Below are positions 38,190-51,772 of a stretch of 64,000 nucleotides of DNA, piece after piece. Both the position numbers and the translations under genes were made by a program. The stretch covers positions 9,112,418-9,176,417 of the forward strand of contig JAGGNK010007004.1 of NCBI GenBank assembly GCA_017590115.1, given 5' to 3'. The stretch comes from Montifringilla adamsi (lineage: Eukaryota; Chordata; Aves; Passeriformes; Passeridae). The notes under the pieces were generated by a model. It was not told the origin of the DNA, searched no databases, and saw only the letters and a list, made by a program, of their open reading frames with translations. Position 1 is the first letter of the stretch. Each line of letters opens with the position of its first letter.

Positions 38190-41100
38190 TCTCACTTGTG
38201 GAGATATGTAGATTTGTATCATGGATACATGGATACATGGCTATGCAATGAAACACTTAAAACATTCACTGACCCCTTATTAATATGCTTGTCAAAACCC
38301 TACATTTTGTAATGTATCTATCTGGAATCAACTCTTCACTTTTTTGTTGTAGGCAGAGTATTAAAAAAACCCCTCACAAATTAGATATTTGATCCTGGAG
38401 ACAAAAAAGCAGAGAAAGTAGTGTGTGTGCACATTACAATTATATTATCAAGGCTTTCTGTAATGTTATTATAGGCTGTTCCAAGTTACCATGTATGAAA
38501 ACAAACCACACTGATTCCAAACCCCAAAATGAGAGAAGTTAGAGAAATATAATCAGTGCAGCTGTGGCAACAATACTATTGTTAAAGTACAGGGAGATTT
38601 TATAAACAGTGAGTAAGAAGTCAAGAAGGAAATAGTTGTAGACAAAATCATTGCTAGAAAACATGAAAGCAACTCTTTCTTTCCCATCCCATCCCATCCC
38701 CTCTCCACCCTGTGAAAAGATTATCCATGGAAGGGGAAAAAAGGGTGAGGTTGAGGGTGGTGTCCCACAGAAGGCCATAACACACAAAAAATATGTGTAC
38801 TTTTTTCTCTTGGAAGAAGATGAGGGGGAAAAAAAAAGAGCCTAGAATTTCTTTTGGAACACATACTGTACTTTCAGGTGCCATCTGTGGACTATGAAAA
38901 AAACTCTATGTTAAAACAAGAATAAAAGAGGTAAAGGACAATCCATCACAGCCATTGCCTGCAGCATGACAGGGATGTTCCCAAGCACGTTTGGAACAGC
39001 TCTGCTGGGAACACCAGAGCCACTTCAGCTTCTCTGCCAGTAATGTGTAAGACAGGGCAGCAAATATTTCAACAAACACTAATTTATCTTGCCCCTTATT
39101 GACAAAACTGCAGATGCCTTAGCAAAGAAAAACAAATGCCACTGAGTCAACAGCTGTGCTTTGCAGTGGTTTCCATCCACTTTGCTTTGGCACTGTGTGG
39201 GGAACCTCAGTGGCATTGCTCCTGCTTTACATCACTGCACAAGAACCACTCATAGCCTGATCCTTTGATAAATCACATTTCAAAAGAAATTGATGGTGCA
39301 ACTCCCCTCAGCATGAGAGGCCAGGCTTCAACCCCCACATTTTTAACTGCTTCTATGAGGCTTCAGTGGTGTGATAGAAGAAACCAAAGAGATGAAACTC
39401 GAGTAGTGTATCATCTATATGTACATTACAAAAAAAGATAACCTTCTCTCTGTAGGAAATAGGAACTGCAAATATATGAAATGTTAGAGCAGTGTTCCCT
39501 GATATCACCAAAACTAAAGGTATAGAGAAGGACAGTCTAGACAATTTTCACCTTCCAGTTTTTAACAGTGTTTGGATCATATACTCAGTTTAAAGCAGTT
39601 CTAAATTGAAGCTGGGGACTATGGCAGAGCTGCCTTTCTTCTCTGCCAAGATAAAATATTTTCATCATTTCTTTTGAAGTTTAGAGTCTATTAAGCAGCA
39701 ATATAACATTCACATTTTGGAAAAATAGGGTTCTTGTGAACTGGCAGGAAGCATAGCATGACTTCCTGGTAATTATTTCCATGATATTAAGCTATTCCCT
39801 TTTGAGGTTTGCTTTGAATATATGTATTTGGTGGAGCTAGGGAAGTTTATTGAGCAAATGTGCACACTGACGAGTGACAATGAAATTTTAAAAGAGCTGT
39901 GACTGTTTCTTCAGACCACTTTGATATGATGCAGACATTCCATGCCAGATCTTTGAGGGGAGATGTACAATGTCAATTCAACTCTGGAAATTGAAAGGCT
40001 CAGTAGAACTCAGTCCCACAGACAGTAGGAATTCTCCCTAAAGATTACTGTATCTCTTAGCAATAAAGATGATACCACCACTCCTATCTCACATCTTATC
40101 TTTTGCAGAACCAGGTTACTTTCCCTTAACCCCACCACCAGTTTAACAACTCCTCAAAAATAATTTCAGCCCTTTTTGACTGCACTTTCTCTGTAGTAAC
40201 TTCAGCATGTTCTCTGTCTTCTCCCTGCCAAAAACACTTCCTGTCCCCCAGACACAGAGCTGGCAGTGAGGAGTTGGGTCAGCTGTGAGAGGTTTCCATG
40301 GAAGCAATTCAGGCTTCCTGGCAGTGGGAAGGCAGACACTGTGGGATGTGATGGGACTCACTTCACACAGAGTTTTGACCTCATCCAGTCTCTGAAAGTG
40401 CTCCTTGACCTCCAGCCCAGCATCTCCACTGCTGCTACTGCCCAGAACACAGAGTTCCCAGACAGACCAGGTGTGCAGTGAGTTCTGTGCCTCCCTCTGG
40501 TACCAGAAATTGTTTGGGATTCAGCAGAATCCCAGAGCAACAATTAATGATACTAATTTTTCTGACAGGAATCTAAATGGCTTAGAGCCAGTCATAGCAT
40601 CAATAGAGTTGCTGCCAACTACTAAAAACAAGCAAGTCAACCATAATTTACTGGCATTCCTGACTCTTTTTCTGAATTAGATTAGTGCATTTTGAGAGTT
40701 TTCAGAGAACATTTGAAAGAATTCAGCTGGACGAGGCACAAGAATTGTTTCACTGACATAATTTATTGGGATTTGTAAAGCACTTTTGACAATATACCTC
40801 ACAAGAGGCTAGTAAGGAAACTGAGAGGTTGTGAGGTGGGAATTGCAGTTGTGTGTTGATCACAAGCTAGCTGGAAGAGAACAGAAAGGAATAAAAAGCT
40901 CAGTTTTCAATATGGCAGTGGTTAGCAGCAGAGGACTGACAGAACTTCACTGTACTCATGGCTGTCCTGGAAAAGGCCTTAATCAGCCTGGTGGCATGGT
41001 TTGCCATGGAACTGTATTTTAACAAGGAACAATTATTTAACTGAGCAGTTGTTTAAGTTAGTCAAGACAAACCTAGGCAATTAGGCAGCACAATGGCAGA

Positions 41101-44100
41101 GGAAGTTCATGATGGAAAATTCAAAATAAGGTGTGTTGGAAGGATATTACTAACACACATTGTTGAATTTTGAATTAACAGTAACCACCCAATAAAATGA
41201 CCTGTGTGTCACCTTGGAGAGCTTAATAAAAACATCTGCTTCGTGTGGAAAGGCAATCAAGAGCAAATGAAATGTTACCACAAATATAGAAAGGGGTGGG
41301 GTCCCAGTGAACCTGCTCTGGCCAAGCCTGCCCAGGATGTGGGGACATGTTCTCACTCTGCTGAGCAATTCCAGGATGAGCTGGCCGCTCCCCCAGAGGA
41401 GAGGAAAACCTTGAGTACCTTTGACATTCCTTCCCCTCCTCTGCCCCCAGCTCTCTCCAAAAGGCCTTCCTGTGGCTGCAGAGCAGCTGTTCACAGGCTT
41501 TTTGCTGTTGGAAAGAAGATGAGTTCATAAAGCAAGCCCACCAAAATGCAGTAATTTAACAACATACAGGATTTCAAAACAGATGAATAACACCCCATCC
41601 ACTTCAAAATAATAACAGAAAAATCAAGTAAGCAGAGCTTTCAATGCAGTTTTTTTGAAAATTGGTCCAAATGCAAGGGCTAATGTTCCCAAATATAGTG
41701 ACCAAGATTTCTTTTTTTTTTTTTTAATTCCATAACTCAGTAGTCTGTAGGCTCAAAAGCTGTGAATACTTACTATGTTGTCATGAAGAAAGATGGCCAA
41801 CACAGGGCAGCAGGGCTCATGAACTCCTGAAAGCCTAAATTAAAAACATCAAGCACCCACAATACCCAATTAATCACCAGGTTTTGTCTGTGGGAGTTCT
41901 TTGCACCTCCTATAAGCATAATCCCATAATGTCAAGATACTCCATTGCCTCAAACTTACACACTATTATTCTGCCTGTAAAATCTCATTCTCTTTGCAGG
42001 GAAGGTGGGGATTAGAAGGACTGATAGAACCAGTCCTGCTCAAACTTACAGCATGAGGCAGAGATCAAACTTTGATTATATCTAGTTGAGAATGCATTTT
42101 TACTCCACTTCACAGCACACTAAGTGTCCTGTACATGTCTGAAAACAGATAAGCCAAAATAATGCTGACTGAAGGTAAAACAAGAAAGTAGCTGATGAAA
42201 ATGCATAGAGGCGAGGAAAAAAAACCCCAAGCAACACAAACCCCAGAATTATTTATTTACAGAAACAATGGGGAACAGGGGTGTACTGGAAGGAGAACCA
42301 GTGGCCACATTCATTTGCCAGGATTGCTTTGTGCTTGCCATACAGGTCAGGTTTAGGTTTAGGAGGCACATATCAAAATATTTTGTCCCTTTAGTAAGTA
42401 AAGGCAGGGAGAGGGAAGGAGGATGCTTGAATAGACGGTGAGGAGAAGAAGAGGATTTAAGTCATGGAAGACTGGAGGAGGGAATAATACTGAACTGGAC
42501 TTTGACAGGAAGAAAGGTCATATCATGGGAGATATTGGTGAGGTCTGGGCACAGCAGAGGAAGGGATTGATAAGCAGTCATTCCCATCAGTCTGGAACTG
42601 AAACTGCCTGAAATTCCAACTAAAGGAAAGCTGGGCCTAGAGATTCCCAGTGGGCTGGATGTACACAAGCATGAGTGAGAGGAGAAAGAGCTGTCCAGTG
42701 AATATCTGCTGGCCCTCTTGGTAGCTGTACAAAGAAAGTCAATCTGAATCAAAAAAAGAATGCCGGGGGAAGCAAAGAGACTGGTCCTGGATGGAACCAG
42801 GATTTATCAGGGATCATGTTGTTACTTTGGTAGAAAAAAAAAAAAAATTATTTCTGTTTATGCTGGTTCACCTAGACAATGGTTAGTCATCCTGCAATCA
42901 ATCACTTTGTCAGTTCATGTAGGGCAAAGAAGTACAGTGGATTTGGGTTCCAATCCTGCTGACATTTCCATGCTGCCAGAATACAGTACTTTTTTCCAAT
43001 TCATTTCTTAAAAATTTAAGAAGAAATAAAACATTACATGGCAATTATGCACTACGGTCATAATGTCAACTGTTAACATTTATGAAAAGCCCAAACTAGA
43101 ATTATTTATGCAAACTTCATTTGGCCACCATATGCAGGGTTGCAATATCATATTTAATTACATAGTTGAAGAGTTATTATTCAAAAGATCTGAAGTTTTT
43201 TTTTCAGTATAATGAAGGAAACTTTAGCTACAGCAGAAGTCCAAGGCAAAGGGAGTCATAAGGCAGAGAACACAGTTTAAGAGAATGTCCTAATAACTAT
43301 TAGACACCAGCTTAGAGAATTCTCTTCCAGACTCTGGTACTTCCCATGGAATATCAGACAGCTGACTTAAATTTGTCTTTCCCAGGTGATCTGTAAGTAT
43401 GTTCTCCATTTTTTAGGTGTCTGCTTGGTTTATAGAAATGCCTGCAGCTCAGGATCCCATTGGGTATGTATGGGACTTGTGCTTTGAGCACATGAAGTGG
43501 TAGATAATTCTGAAAAGATCGATTTCTAGGCATGCAAGATCCAGTTCACAATCAGTGAAAACTTCTGACCTCGAGACCTTTGTGCTTCTCTACCCATAAT
43601 ACTGTGTTCCATGAGACTGTCTTGTGAAAATTATACCAGAAATATTTGTGAACCATTCATAAAGTGTAAGCATGAATATTAAGCAAAATAGGCCAGGGAG
43701 AAAGGAACAATTCCGGGTTTCCATCAGGGATCCAAGGGCTTGCAATAAACAGGGCACTAAATCACATGCTGAAGAAAGCTCTGTATTAAAGATGCCAGTT
43801 CATTAACTGAAGTCTCTTTACCCTCCGTCCTCAACAAGACAGAGATTCCCTGGAGAAAATTAAAAATCAATATGGTCTTTAATCTCACAATCTCAATGGA
43901 CATGCAAAAGGTGACACAAAATTCTGACAGTCTAAGCACTTTATGATTTCATCATACTATAAAAAAGTTTAAGGCTTTTAACTCAATTTGGCCTATGTGT
44001 GACGATATGCAAACTGCTCTTTTGTAACAAAGAAAGATGGACACAATGTTGAGTGACTTGATTAACTACCAACAATTATTTGCATCCTATTTTACATTAA

Positions 44101-45454
44101 AATCACATCAAAACCCATGGCAAAGAAAATTCCCAAGATCTCTCTATGTCAGAGCCCCATGATCCTCCTCAGTCCCTTTATTTGTGCAGCAATGGGATGG
44201 AAATTGCATTGGCTCCATCAGTCTGAGACTGAATTATGACTTCATGGCTATGGTAACACTGCAAGGCTTCTCTTCCACATTTCACTAGCTTTCATATTAC
44301 ACAACAGTGGTGAACATTGCTTTTGAATTGCTTATTTCTCCCCTAATTTGTTCTTCCCAGAACATCTCATGCAAAATTCATTTCCTTCACTTGAAGTCTC
44401 TCTGAGGAGGGACTACACTGGAGATCTGCATTGTCATCTTTCCTGTCCAATGTGTATTTGAGACTGTTGGCTGAGAGGGAAGTACCTAGCATCCAGGTAT
44501 TGTTTCTAGGGTGTTATCACAATTTTATCACTCCTCCAACCACCAGAGCAGTAGTGCCTTGCCAAAAGTCTGGGCAAACTGCAGAAGGGTGAAATCTGCT
44601 GATGCACCCAGTGCAACAGGGATTAAATTGATGGCACGGTGGGGCATTGCAGCTGAATTTTGTAAAACCCCTAAATCTTTCATTGTTTCACTATTTCTTA
44701 CTTTCGCAAACCTGCAGTTTTGATGGATAGCAGCTGCTCTCTGATCATAGAGCAGAAGCTACCAAAATGCTATATTGCCTATGCTTGAAACATTAACTGT
44801 GGAATTTCCTGTTAGGATCCTTGCTTTCATACTTCAGAACTGGACTACCTCAAAGTAAACTACACTGGGTGCAATCCAAAATCCCACAAAACACAGCACC
44901 AGAGGAAATCTGTGGCTGTTAGCAGATCAATATATGCCCCCAGTGCTCCCTGCTGTGGAATGATTCCTAGCTGGAATATAAGAACTTGATTTTGGCTGCA
45001 AGGTGTTGGTTGTGAGTCCCGAGGACCTGGGTCCTCACGGCCTGAGTAGACACACTGTGTGTTTTTGGCCTAAGTCACCAAAGGCTGTCTCAGTGGAAAT
45101 ACCCTTGAAAATCTCTCTTGACTTGAGGGACAGCAGGTTACCCATGGAGTGTCCTCTGCTGACACGCCTCAGCTTGGGAAGGACTCTCTCTCCTCCTCTT
45201 CCTCACCCCACTGCATGACAGAAGTACTCAGCTGACTGCCACAGGAGTGGGATTTTGAGGGAGATTTGGGATGATATTCCTATGATATATGGTAGGGATA
45301 GCCAGAGGATTTACAGCCTTCCTCTTGTGCTTTCCCGTAAGTCTCATTAAACACAAATGTTGAAGATACCTGGGATGCAGAAGGTGCCTGGCATGTGCCA
45401 GGTGTCCTCGGGCAATGGGAGATGCAAAACCAGTTTCAGATTGCAACCCCATGA

Positions 45455-45456
<2 letters not shown>
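38190..45456. other. Non-coding DNA, no gene recognised
   Basis: Contains short simple repeats: a direct repeat of ATGGATAC (38221-38239), CCCAT units near 38683-38700, a T run at 41712-41725 and an A run at 42834-42847. GC-richer patches at 40140-40500 and 41200-41530 give open frames on both strands but no recognisable protein. Confidence 0.55.
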
Positions 45457-45518
<62 letters not shown>

Positions 45519-45571
45519 TTTTGAAGGAGAAAAAAAGAAAAAAAACCCCAAAAAATAATAAAAAATAAACC

Positions 45572-45630
<59 letters not shown>
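45457..45630. repeat. Two long A homopolymers with an A-rich spacer
   Basis: A run of 60 A (45457-45516) and a run of 58 A (45573-45630) are separated by a 56-base A-rich spacer beginning CTTTTTGAAGGAG. The first run is preceded by GAAT, so an AATAAA is formed at its edge, as in a retroposed transcript tail. Frames through it are poly-Phe artefacts. No parent element is recognised upstream. Confidence 0.95.
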
Positions 45631-45632
<2 letters not shown>

Positions 45633-45644
45633 GAAAGAAATCCT

Positions 45645-45677
45645 TCTGTAGGCAGAGAATGTAGGCAGAGAACACCA
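45645..45677. repeat. Short direct tandem repeat GTAGGCAGAGAA
   Basis: GTAGGCAGAGAA is repeated with a 2-base spacer just after the second A run. It may mark replication slippage or a duplicated insertion junction. Confidence 0.8.
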
Positions 45678-48411
45678 TCACAGAGATGTTTTTTATTTCT
45701 GTCATTCTTTTCTTTGGACCAATAAAACCCTGCGAACTTATGAGAATCTGCACTTGTTATTTCATCACTTATGAGCAATGTAGCAATTCCAAACTCATGT
45801 TTATAAAACTGTTACATCCTTTCAACATCTGCTTCCAATATATGTGAGAGCTGGGCTTATCTTTGTTGTCTGCTTCAGTCTGGCGGTTTTACTTGGGATT
45901 TAAAGCCCCTTTGAATGCACTGTTCTGTTGATCTGGAATTTTGGACCAATCCAAAAAAGCTCAAGTGGAAATGATAGATCCTTATGTTACATAAATGTCT
46001 TTCTGAACTTTTTAAAGTTCGTTACACTGATGGACCAGAATATTCAATTATTGTCCTTCCTATCACTTTTTTCTTCTACTGTTTTCCTCTATTATGATTA
46101 TAGAATCAGAATCCATGATATGATGGCTGAGTAAGTTGTCTTGGCTATATTTCACACAACCCTATGAACCATCTAGATTAACCCTAAGTGTGTTACTTCC
46201 TAAGGAATTATTTCAAAATACTTAATAATATGTGGTAAAAATTAATGCAGGGTAGATGATTTGAGGTAAATTGAACAGATTTGGTCATGTGAAATTTTAT
46301 ACTACTGAAGTTAAAAGATAAAAGGCAATTTTTTACTGACCATTTTCATCATACTGATAGTTATTTTTTCCAAAAATGTTCAAAAATTGCATTAATTTTG
46401 GAACTAGTTTTCCCTACCTCAAGTAGATTTTTTATATAACATATTCATAAGGGCATATTCTTCCTTTCCTATTCCCATCCTTTCTGTTTTTCCTTACTAG
46501 CCACACTGTTACTGTGTCTGCCAGATTGGCTGTGCTTATCACCTTTATGGGACAAATAAGGAGAAAGGAAATAGAGTTTGCTTCAACATGACTTGTGCCT
46601 GCCAGCACAAATATAGGCCTGAGATTGGAAAGACAATTTATTTCATTTTTTTAAATCAAAGACTGCCAACATATGAACTGATGGAAGTTGCATGAGAAGC
46701 TCCAAAAAGGGGATGATCAGAGACAAAAGGAATAAGATTGAATTTGATTTAAATTACTGTAATACACTGACACAACTACTTTTGTAACAACCTGGGATGA
46801 GTTCTGACAACTTTTCCTAGTTTTTATTCACTCATTATTCAGGCAAAACTCCCACTAACTTCTCTCCCACGGTCTGACTAATATTTATGTACATTATCTC
46901 TATGTCACCTTGTTATGGATCACACAGATCTTACTCATTTAGCTTCAGGAGACAAGTATTTCACACTCTGAGACAGGCAGAGCTGTTACAGCCTAAACAT
47001 GAAAAAGGATTAGAAACATCATAACACTAATTACTGCTTCTCTGTGCAGCTTTATGCTCCCTTATGTAAAAACCCTTCTTTCCAGATGCAGAACTGATTT
47101 CATTATACCATTCTGACAAATAAGTATGTAGCCATATGATGGCAGCAATATGCTTAAATATGTAGATTCCAACATTTAATATGTTTTACTTGTCCAAAAA
47201 AGGAAGATACAACTCAAACCAGTGTTCTGGAGAGCAAGACACAGCAGTCAAACATCACATTTAGACTGAAGCTGTCTCAGTTTTTGACTACAAAATAAAG
47301 ATTGGCTACAATTTTTGCTGCTGAGTACAATTCTAACGAATCCAGTCATTTGTTCCAAGGCCATTTTAACCTCTTTAAATGCAGAAGAAGCATTTGACAA
47401 AACAATTTGCCTTAGCACGGTACATGCAATGGATGACATGGAATTACCTGTGCACTCATCACTCCACAGTAACCAAAGGAAGATTAAAAAGTGCCACAGT
47501 ATCAAAATGAGGTCTAGAGGGAAGATCCTGGAAATTTAAACTTTCACTGGTTGATCTAAATTTCTCTGAAATAGATCTTTTAGCAGGTGATGAAATTGAA
47601 TGAACACTAAATACAAGCCAAAATGGAAAAGAGATTTCATAAAAGTGCCATGCTTGATAAATTATTCAAATTATTTCCCAGAGAATTCTTAAATTCTCAA
47701 AAAGACGGTGTAAAAAGAGAGGTATGTAAAACCTGCATGGACATACAATCATGCCTATAAGGCTTGGATAAATAATTACAGCATTGTCAAAGAAATGACC
47801 TTTCTTTGTCATTTCCTGGGTTTTCTCATCTTGTGATCACTGGCTTCCTTAGGAGATCATGCTGTCTAGGCTGTACAAGAGAGCTCTTCTAAGACTAGAA
47901 GTACAAAAAAAAAGGAGGTAAGATCTGGAAGGATAAGGGGACACTGGAAATATATTCCCTTATCCCTCTGGTAGTAATTTACACTAATATTTTTCCCAGG
48001 ACAGCTCCACTGAAAATTTATTGAACACATATTTCTAGCCAGTGAATTTGAACTCCTCTGATTCCAGGGGGAGAAATGCTTCATGGAAAGGAAGTGGCAT
48101 GCCTACAGCCTGGCCAGTAAGAGACTCTTTAGATAAATACAGGCAGATTCAAACAAAACTTGAGGTCCCTCTAGACTTTAGTTCAGAATAAAGGTCAGAG
48201 CAAATCAGAAATTGAGGGGTCAGTTCCCCTCTAGTACCTGCTGTGTAATTCCAAATAGACCTTAAGGGGCATAACAGTGTTTGAATAACTTGAAGGAAAT
48301 TGGGTAACACAACTCTACACCTCTTCCTTCTTTATTTTAATTGCTCTCTCAGCCTTTTTTCCCTAATCTTTTACTAGTTTGTGCTGCTATTAAACAAGGA
48401 ACATTATTCAG

Positions 48412-48444
48412 AAAAAAAAAAAAACAAAAACAAAAACAAAAGAA
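48412..48444. repeat. A-rich microsatellite with CAAAAA units
   Basis: A run of A followed by three CAAAAA-type units. Confidence 0.9.
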
Positions 48445-51400
48445 AGCACATTTTCACTGATTTGATTTCTTGTTAGTGGAAAGAAGCATTTTTTAATTCA
48501 ACAGATTAAACATATTACAATAGCTTTTAATATTTTAAGAATGTTAAAGCACAATCTCTCATCAAGGGATCCAAGTAATTTCTGGAAACAACTTTGTGGT
48601 AGATGATATATGGAGAAGATTAGGGTGTTTTAAAAAACAATAAATATCCATTTGGTTTGTGTGTGTCTGTGAATTAAGAATACAGAAGACAATTCTTTCT
48701 TTTTAACAAATGTTTTCTTACAGATCATTTTGAGGGTCCTCTTGTATTGTCTACTTTCATGGCCATGAAAAGAAATGCAATTCATAATGAAATGGAGAAC
48801 AGGAAGGTTTTGTACCTTAATAGAAATAATTAAAATCCAAAAAAAATCCTGAAAACCACACGGTACCTTGTTCTTGACAAATACACTTTTATGTATTTAT
48901 CAGCAACTGAGCTCTGATATTCACTGAATGCTAAAGATTTCATGTCATTAATGGACAGATTCCACCAAATGAAAAATACTAAAGTAATGTAATTTTATTT
49001 TTTTAAAAGTAGCAACTTTTAGATAATATAAATTATTTTCAGTGAACCTTTCAAAATTTAAGTATTTGTACAGGTTTTAGAAATTAATGTTTACAGCCGA
49101 CAGGAGTTCACACAAACAGAAAATCAGTTAAGTCCAGTAAAAAGTTCTTGTTCCATTAACCTCTCCCACATTAATATTATCTTATATAAGAAAGGGAGGT
49201 ATGTCATGTTTTTCATCTCCCATTCTTGCACTATTTCCTGGTTTGATCCTGCAAGCTGCAGCTCCAAAGCTCAGATCTTTCTCAATGAGCTACACTTGTA
49301 TAGAAAAAGTGTCTTGAAAGAAATGTGGCCTCACAGATTCATTCCCCAGTTATCCTTCAACCTCACCTATCACCATCCTCACCATGTTTTCAGGTTAAAA
49401 AAACAAACCAAGAAAAACCTGTAATCTGCATTTAGGGAATTTCTTGTAATTGTTACAATCCTGTTTTATTCATAATTCAGGCATGAGAAGTGTCTGATCA
49501 ACAAGTGCTTTATCAGAGAACACCTTGAACCAAAGCTGAAGAAGGTAGGGCTGGAGAACCTGCAGGGAACCCAGGTGTCTGTAGTCTAGCCTGACAGCCA
49601 GTCATCCTTGGTCTACAAACAACACTCTCAGCTTCTCCAAATCTTCACCTTTGGCCATCAGAAATCGCAGAAATGACCCGTGGACACTGCTGGCCTTTGG
49701 ATCACATCTCAAATGTAAGGGAAATCTGTTTAAACAGGTGGCATTAGTACCATGTGAACTGAAAAACACCTATATAACAAGGTATAGCAATGTCACAGAC
49801 ACTTTACCAAATGTATACTTCCACACTTAACTATGACTTAATGGGTGCTTCCACTATATTCAAATTTTCCCTGTGTGTTTTGACCTTTTCTCCTCAGAAT
49901 ATTCCTTCTAATTTTCGGTCATTTGCCATATGAGACGAAATCCACACACAGTTCATAGAAGACTCAAACAGAGTTTCTGCTGCTTCTGTTTTCATTTTAT
50001 TTAGGTTTATTTTTCTAAACCACATGTTACCTTATACCTTGCCAATGTAACTGGTTTGGAAATAACATATTAATTCAAACAATGTTTGTTTGGAGGAACT
50101 CTCTGATAGCTTTCAGCTGGCTAAACACACTTAGATAGCATCCTGTTGGTTTCTGAGACAGAAGTGAAAGGCTGATCTGCTTACCAAGTGACAGCTTTGA
50201 TGCAATATCCTTACAATATATGAGTACTTACACTTCTATGTTCCTGGTGGTAGCTTTTTCTCAGGAGTCCTTCAAGTGCCAAAGTTCATGCAGTTCATGT
50301 TTATATTCAATTAAAACCCCAACTAAAATATTTGCAGACAAATGCTGCATTCTCAAGCTCTACGGAAGCCATTCAGACACATCTTCTACACAGATAACAG
50401 CATGGGCTAAGTAGATAATTCCATGACAAATCACCTCTACTGCTGTTTATTTTGGTAGAAAGTAGTTGCTAAATTTGTTTTCATGCATCCAAAATGAAAT
50501 GTAACTTGATAACATTTCTACTGAAAATACAAAATGGGTTCAGAAAAGGAAACTGCAATTCAGATTTGTTTTAAAACATTTCACAAACTGACTGATTATT
50601 TTGTTTTCCAGGGGAAACAAAAATCTAAATGTGCCATGTGCAAAACTGTATGAAATTCAATGTGTTTCTAGAGTGAACTTGAAATACTAGTACTTAAATA
50701 TAATGATTCAAAACCATGTTTTAATAGTGCTTTTCTCTTTTACTGCTCTCTGAAAGCCTTGTAGGAGCAATCAAGGAAAGCAATTATAAACAAATAATGT
50801 TAAATGCAGTATGAATAACAATAGACCTCTTTTTAGCATATTTCCCTTCCAACTGAAAAGAATTAAGCTATTTCATTAGTGTTGTGGCAATATATTTTAT
50901 TATCTACTGTAATTAAGCTCAAACCCCCTGAAATTTACTTAGAGAATGGTCCAACAATATAAAATACCTTTATTATGGCACACCCATAGCCACACATTAA
51001 ATGTTTCCTTTTCTAGTTGTCTATGAGAATGGCATTGACTTAAAAGTAATTTGTAAAAGAAGGATACAGTAAATAAATGTGTTGAACTTTAGGTAGATAT
51101 AATCATTATTATTACAGCACCATGTTATTTACTGCTAAACCACTAATGGTTCAGGTTGATCAGGGCAGCATAATCAGGTGATCAGTAATTAATCATAATT
51201 AATAATATCCAAGTTCGATGATGGTAAGACAAAGCAAGTACAGAAAAACAGCATCCACCACTTGCCTGTCTCACAAATGCCCTGCTCTATTTATTGTCTT
51301 TACATAGAAGAAGAGCATCTTTTGTGGGATTGTGGGCAGGATATTTGATTTTCTGTGAAGGAAAAGGTCTCTTTCAACTACCCAGCTTTAAAAAAAAAGA

Positions 51401-51755
51401 GAAAAAAATAATTAAAGTGAAATATAAGTAAAAATACAGAACGTGAATAATTCCAAGATTCTCCAGTTTACCCATTTCTGGAAGCCATAAGCACTTTCCC
51501 ACTTAAACCCCTGCCTTTGAATGTTATTTGGAGAGGTCCATGGTATGATTATTGATAGTACCCTTCCTTTCAAATCCCTGATAAGAAGCCATGACTGCCA
51601 CTGCCAGTCTGTCACAACCAGACACTGTCTACACATCATTCATGGGGGTTTTCTTCTCTCATTTCATATTTGCTGCAGAAAAGAATCATAACTGGCAGTG
51701 TTGATGTAAGTCTTAATATTTGTTTCAAAAGAATGTACTTAATGAGTGCTTTTTT

Positions 51756-51772
51756 AAAAAAAAAAAAAAAAA
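51756..51772. repeat. Poly-A run
   Basis: Seventeen consecutive A. Confidence 0.9.

Noticed and set aside
45228..45778. Minus-strand Phe-rich frames as membrane proteins
   Set aside because: They are translations of two A homopolymers.
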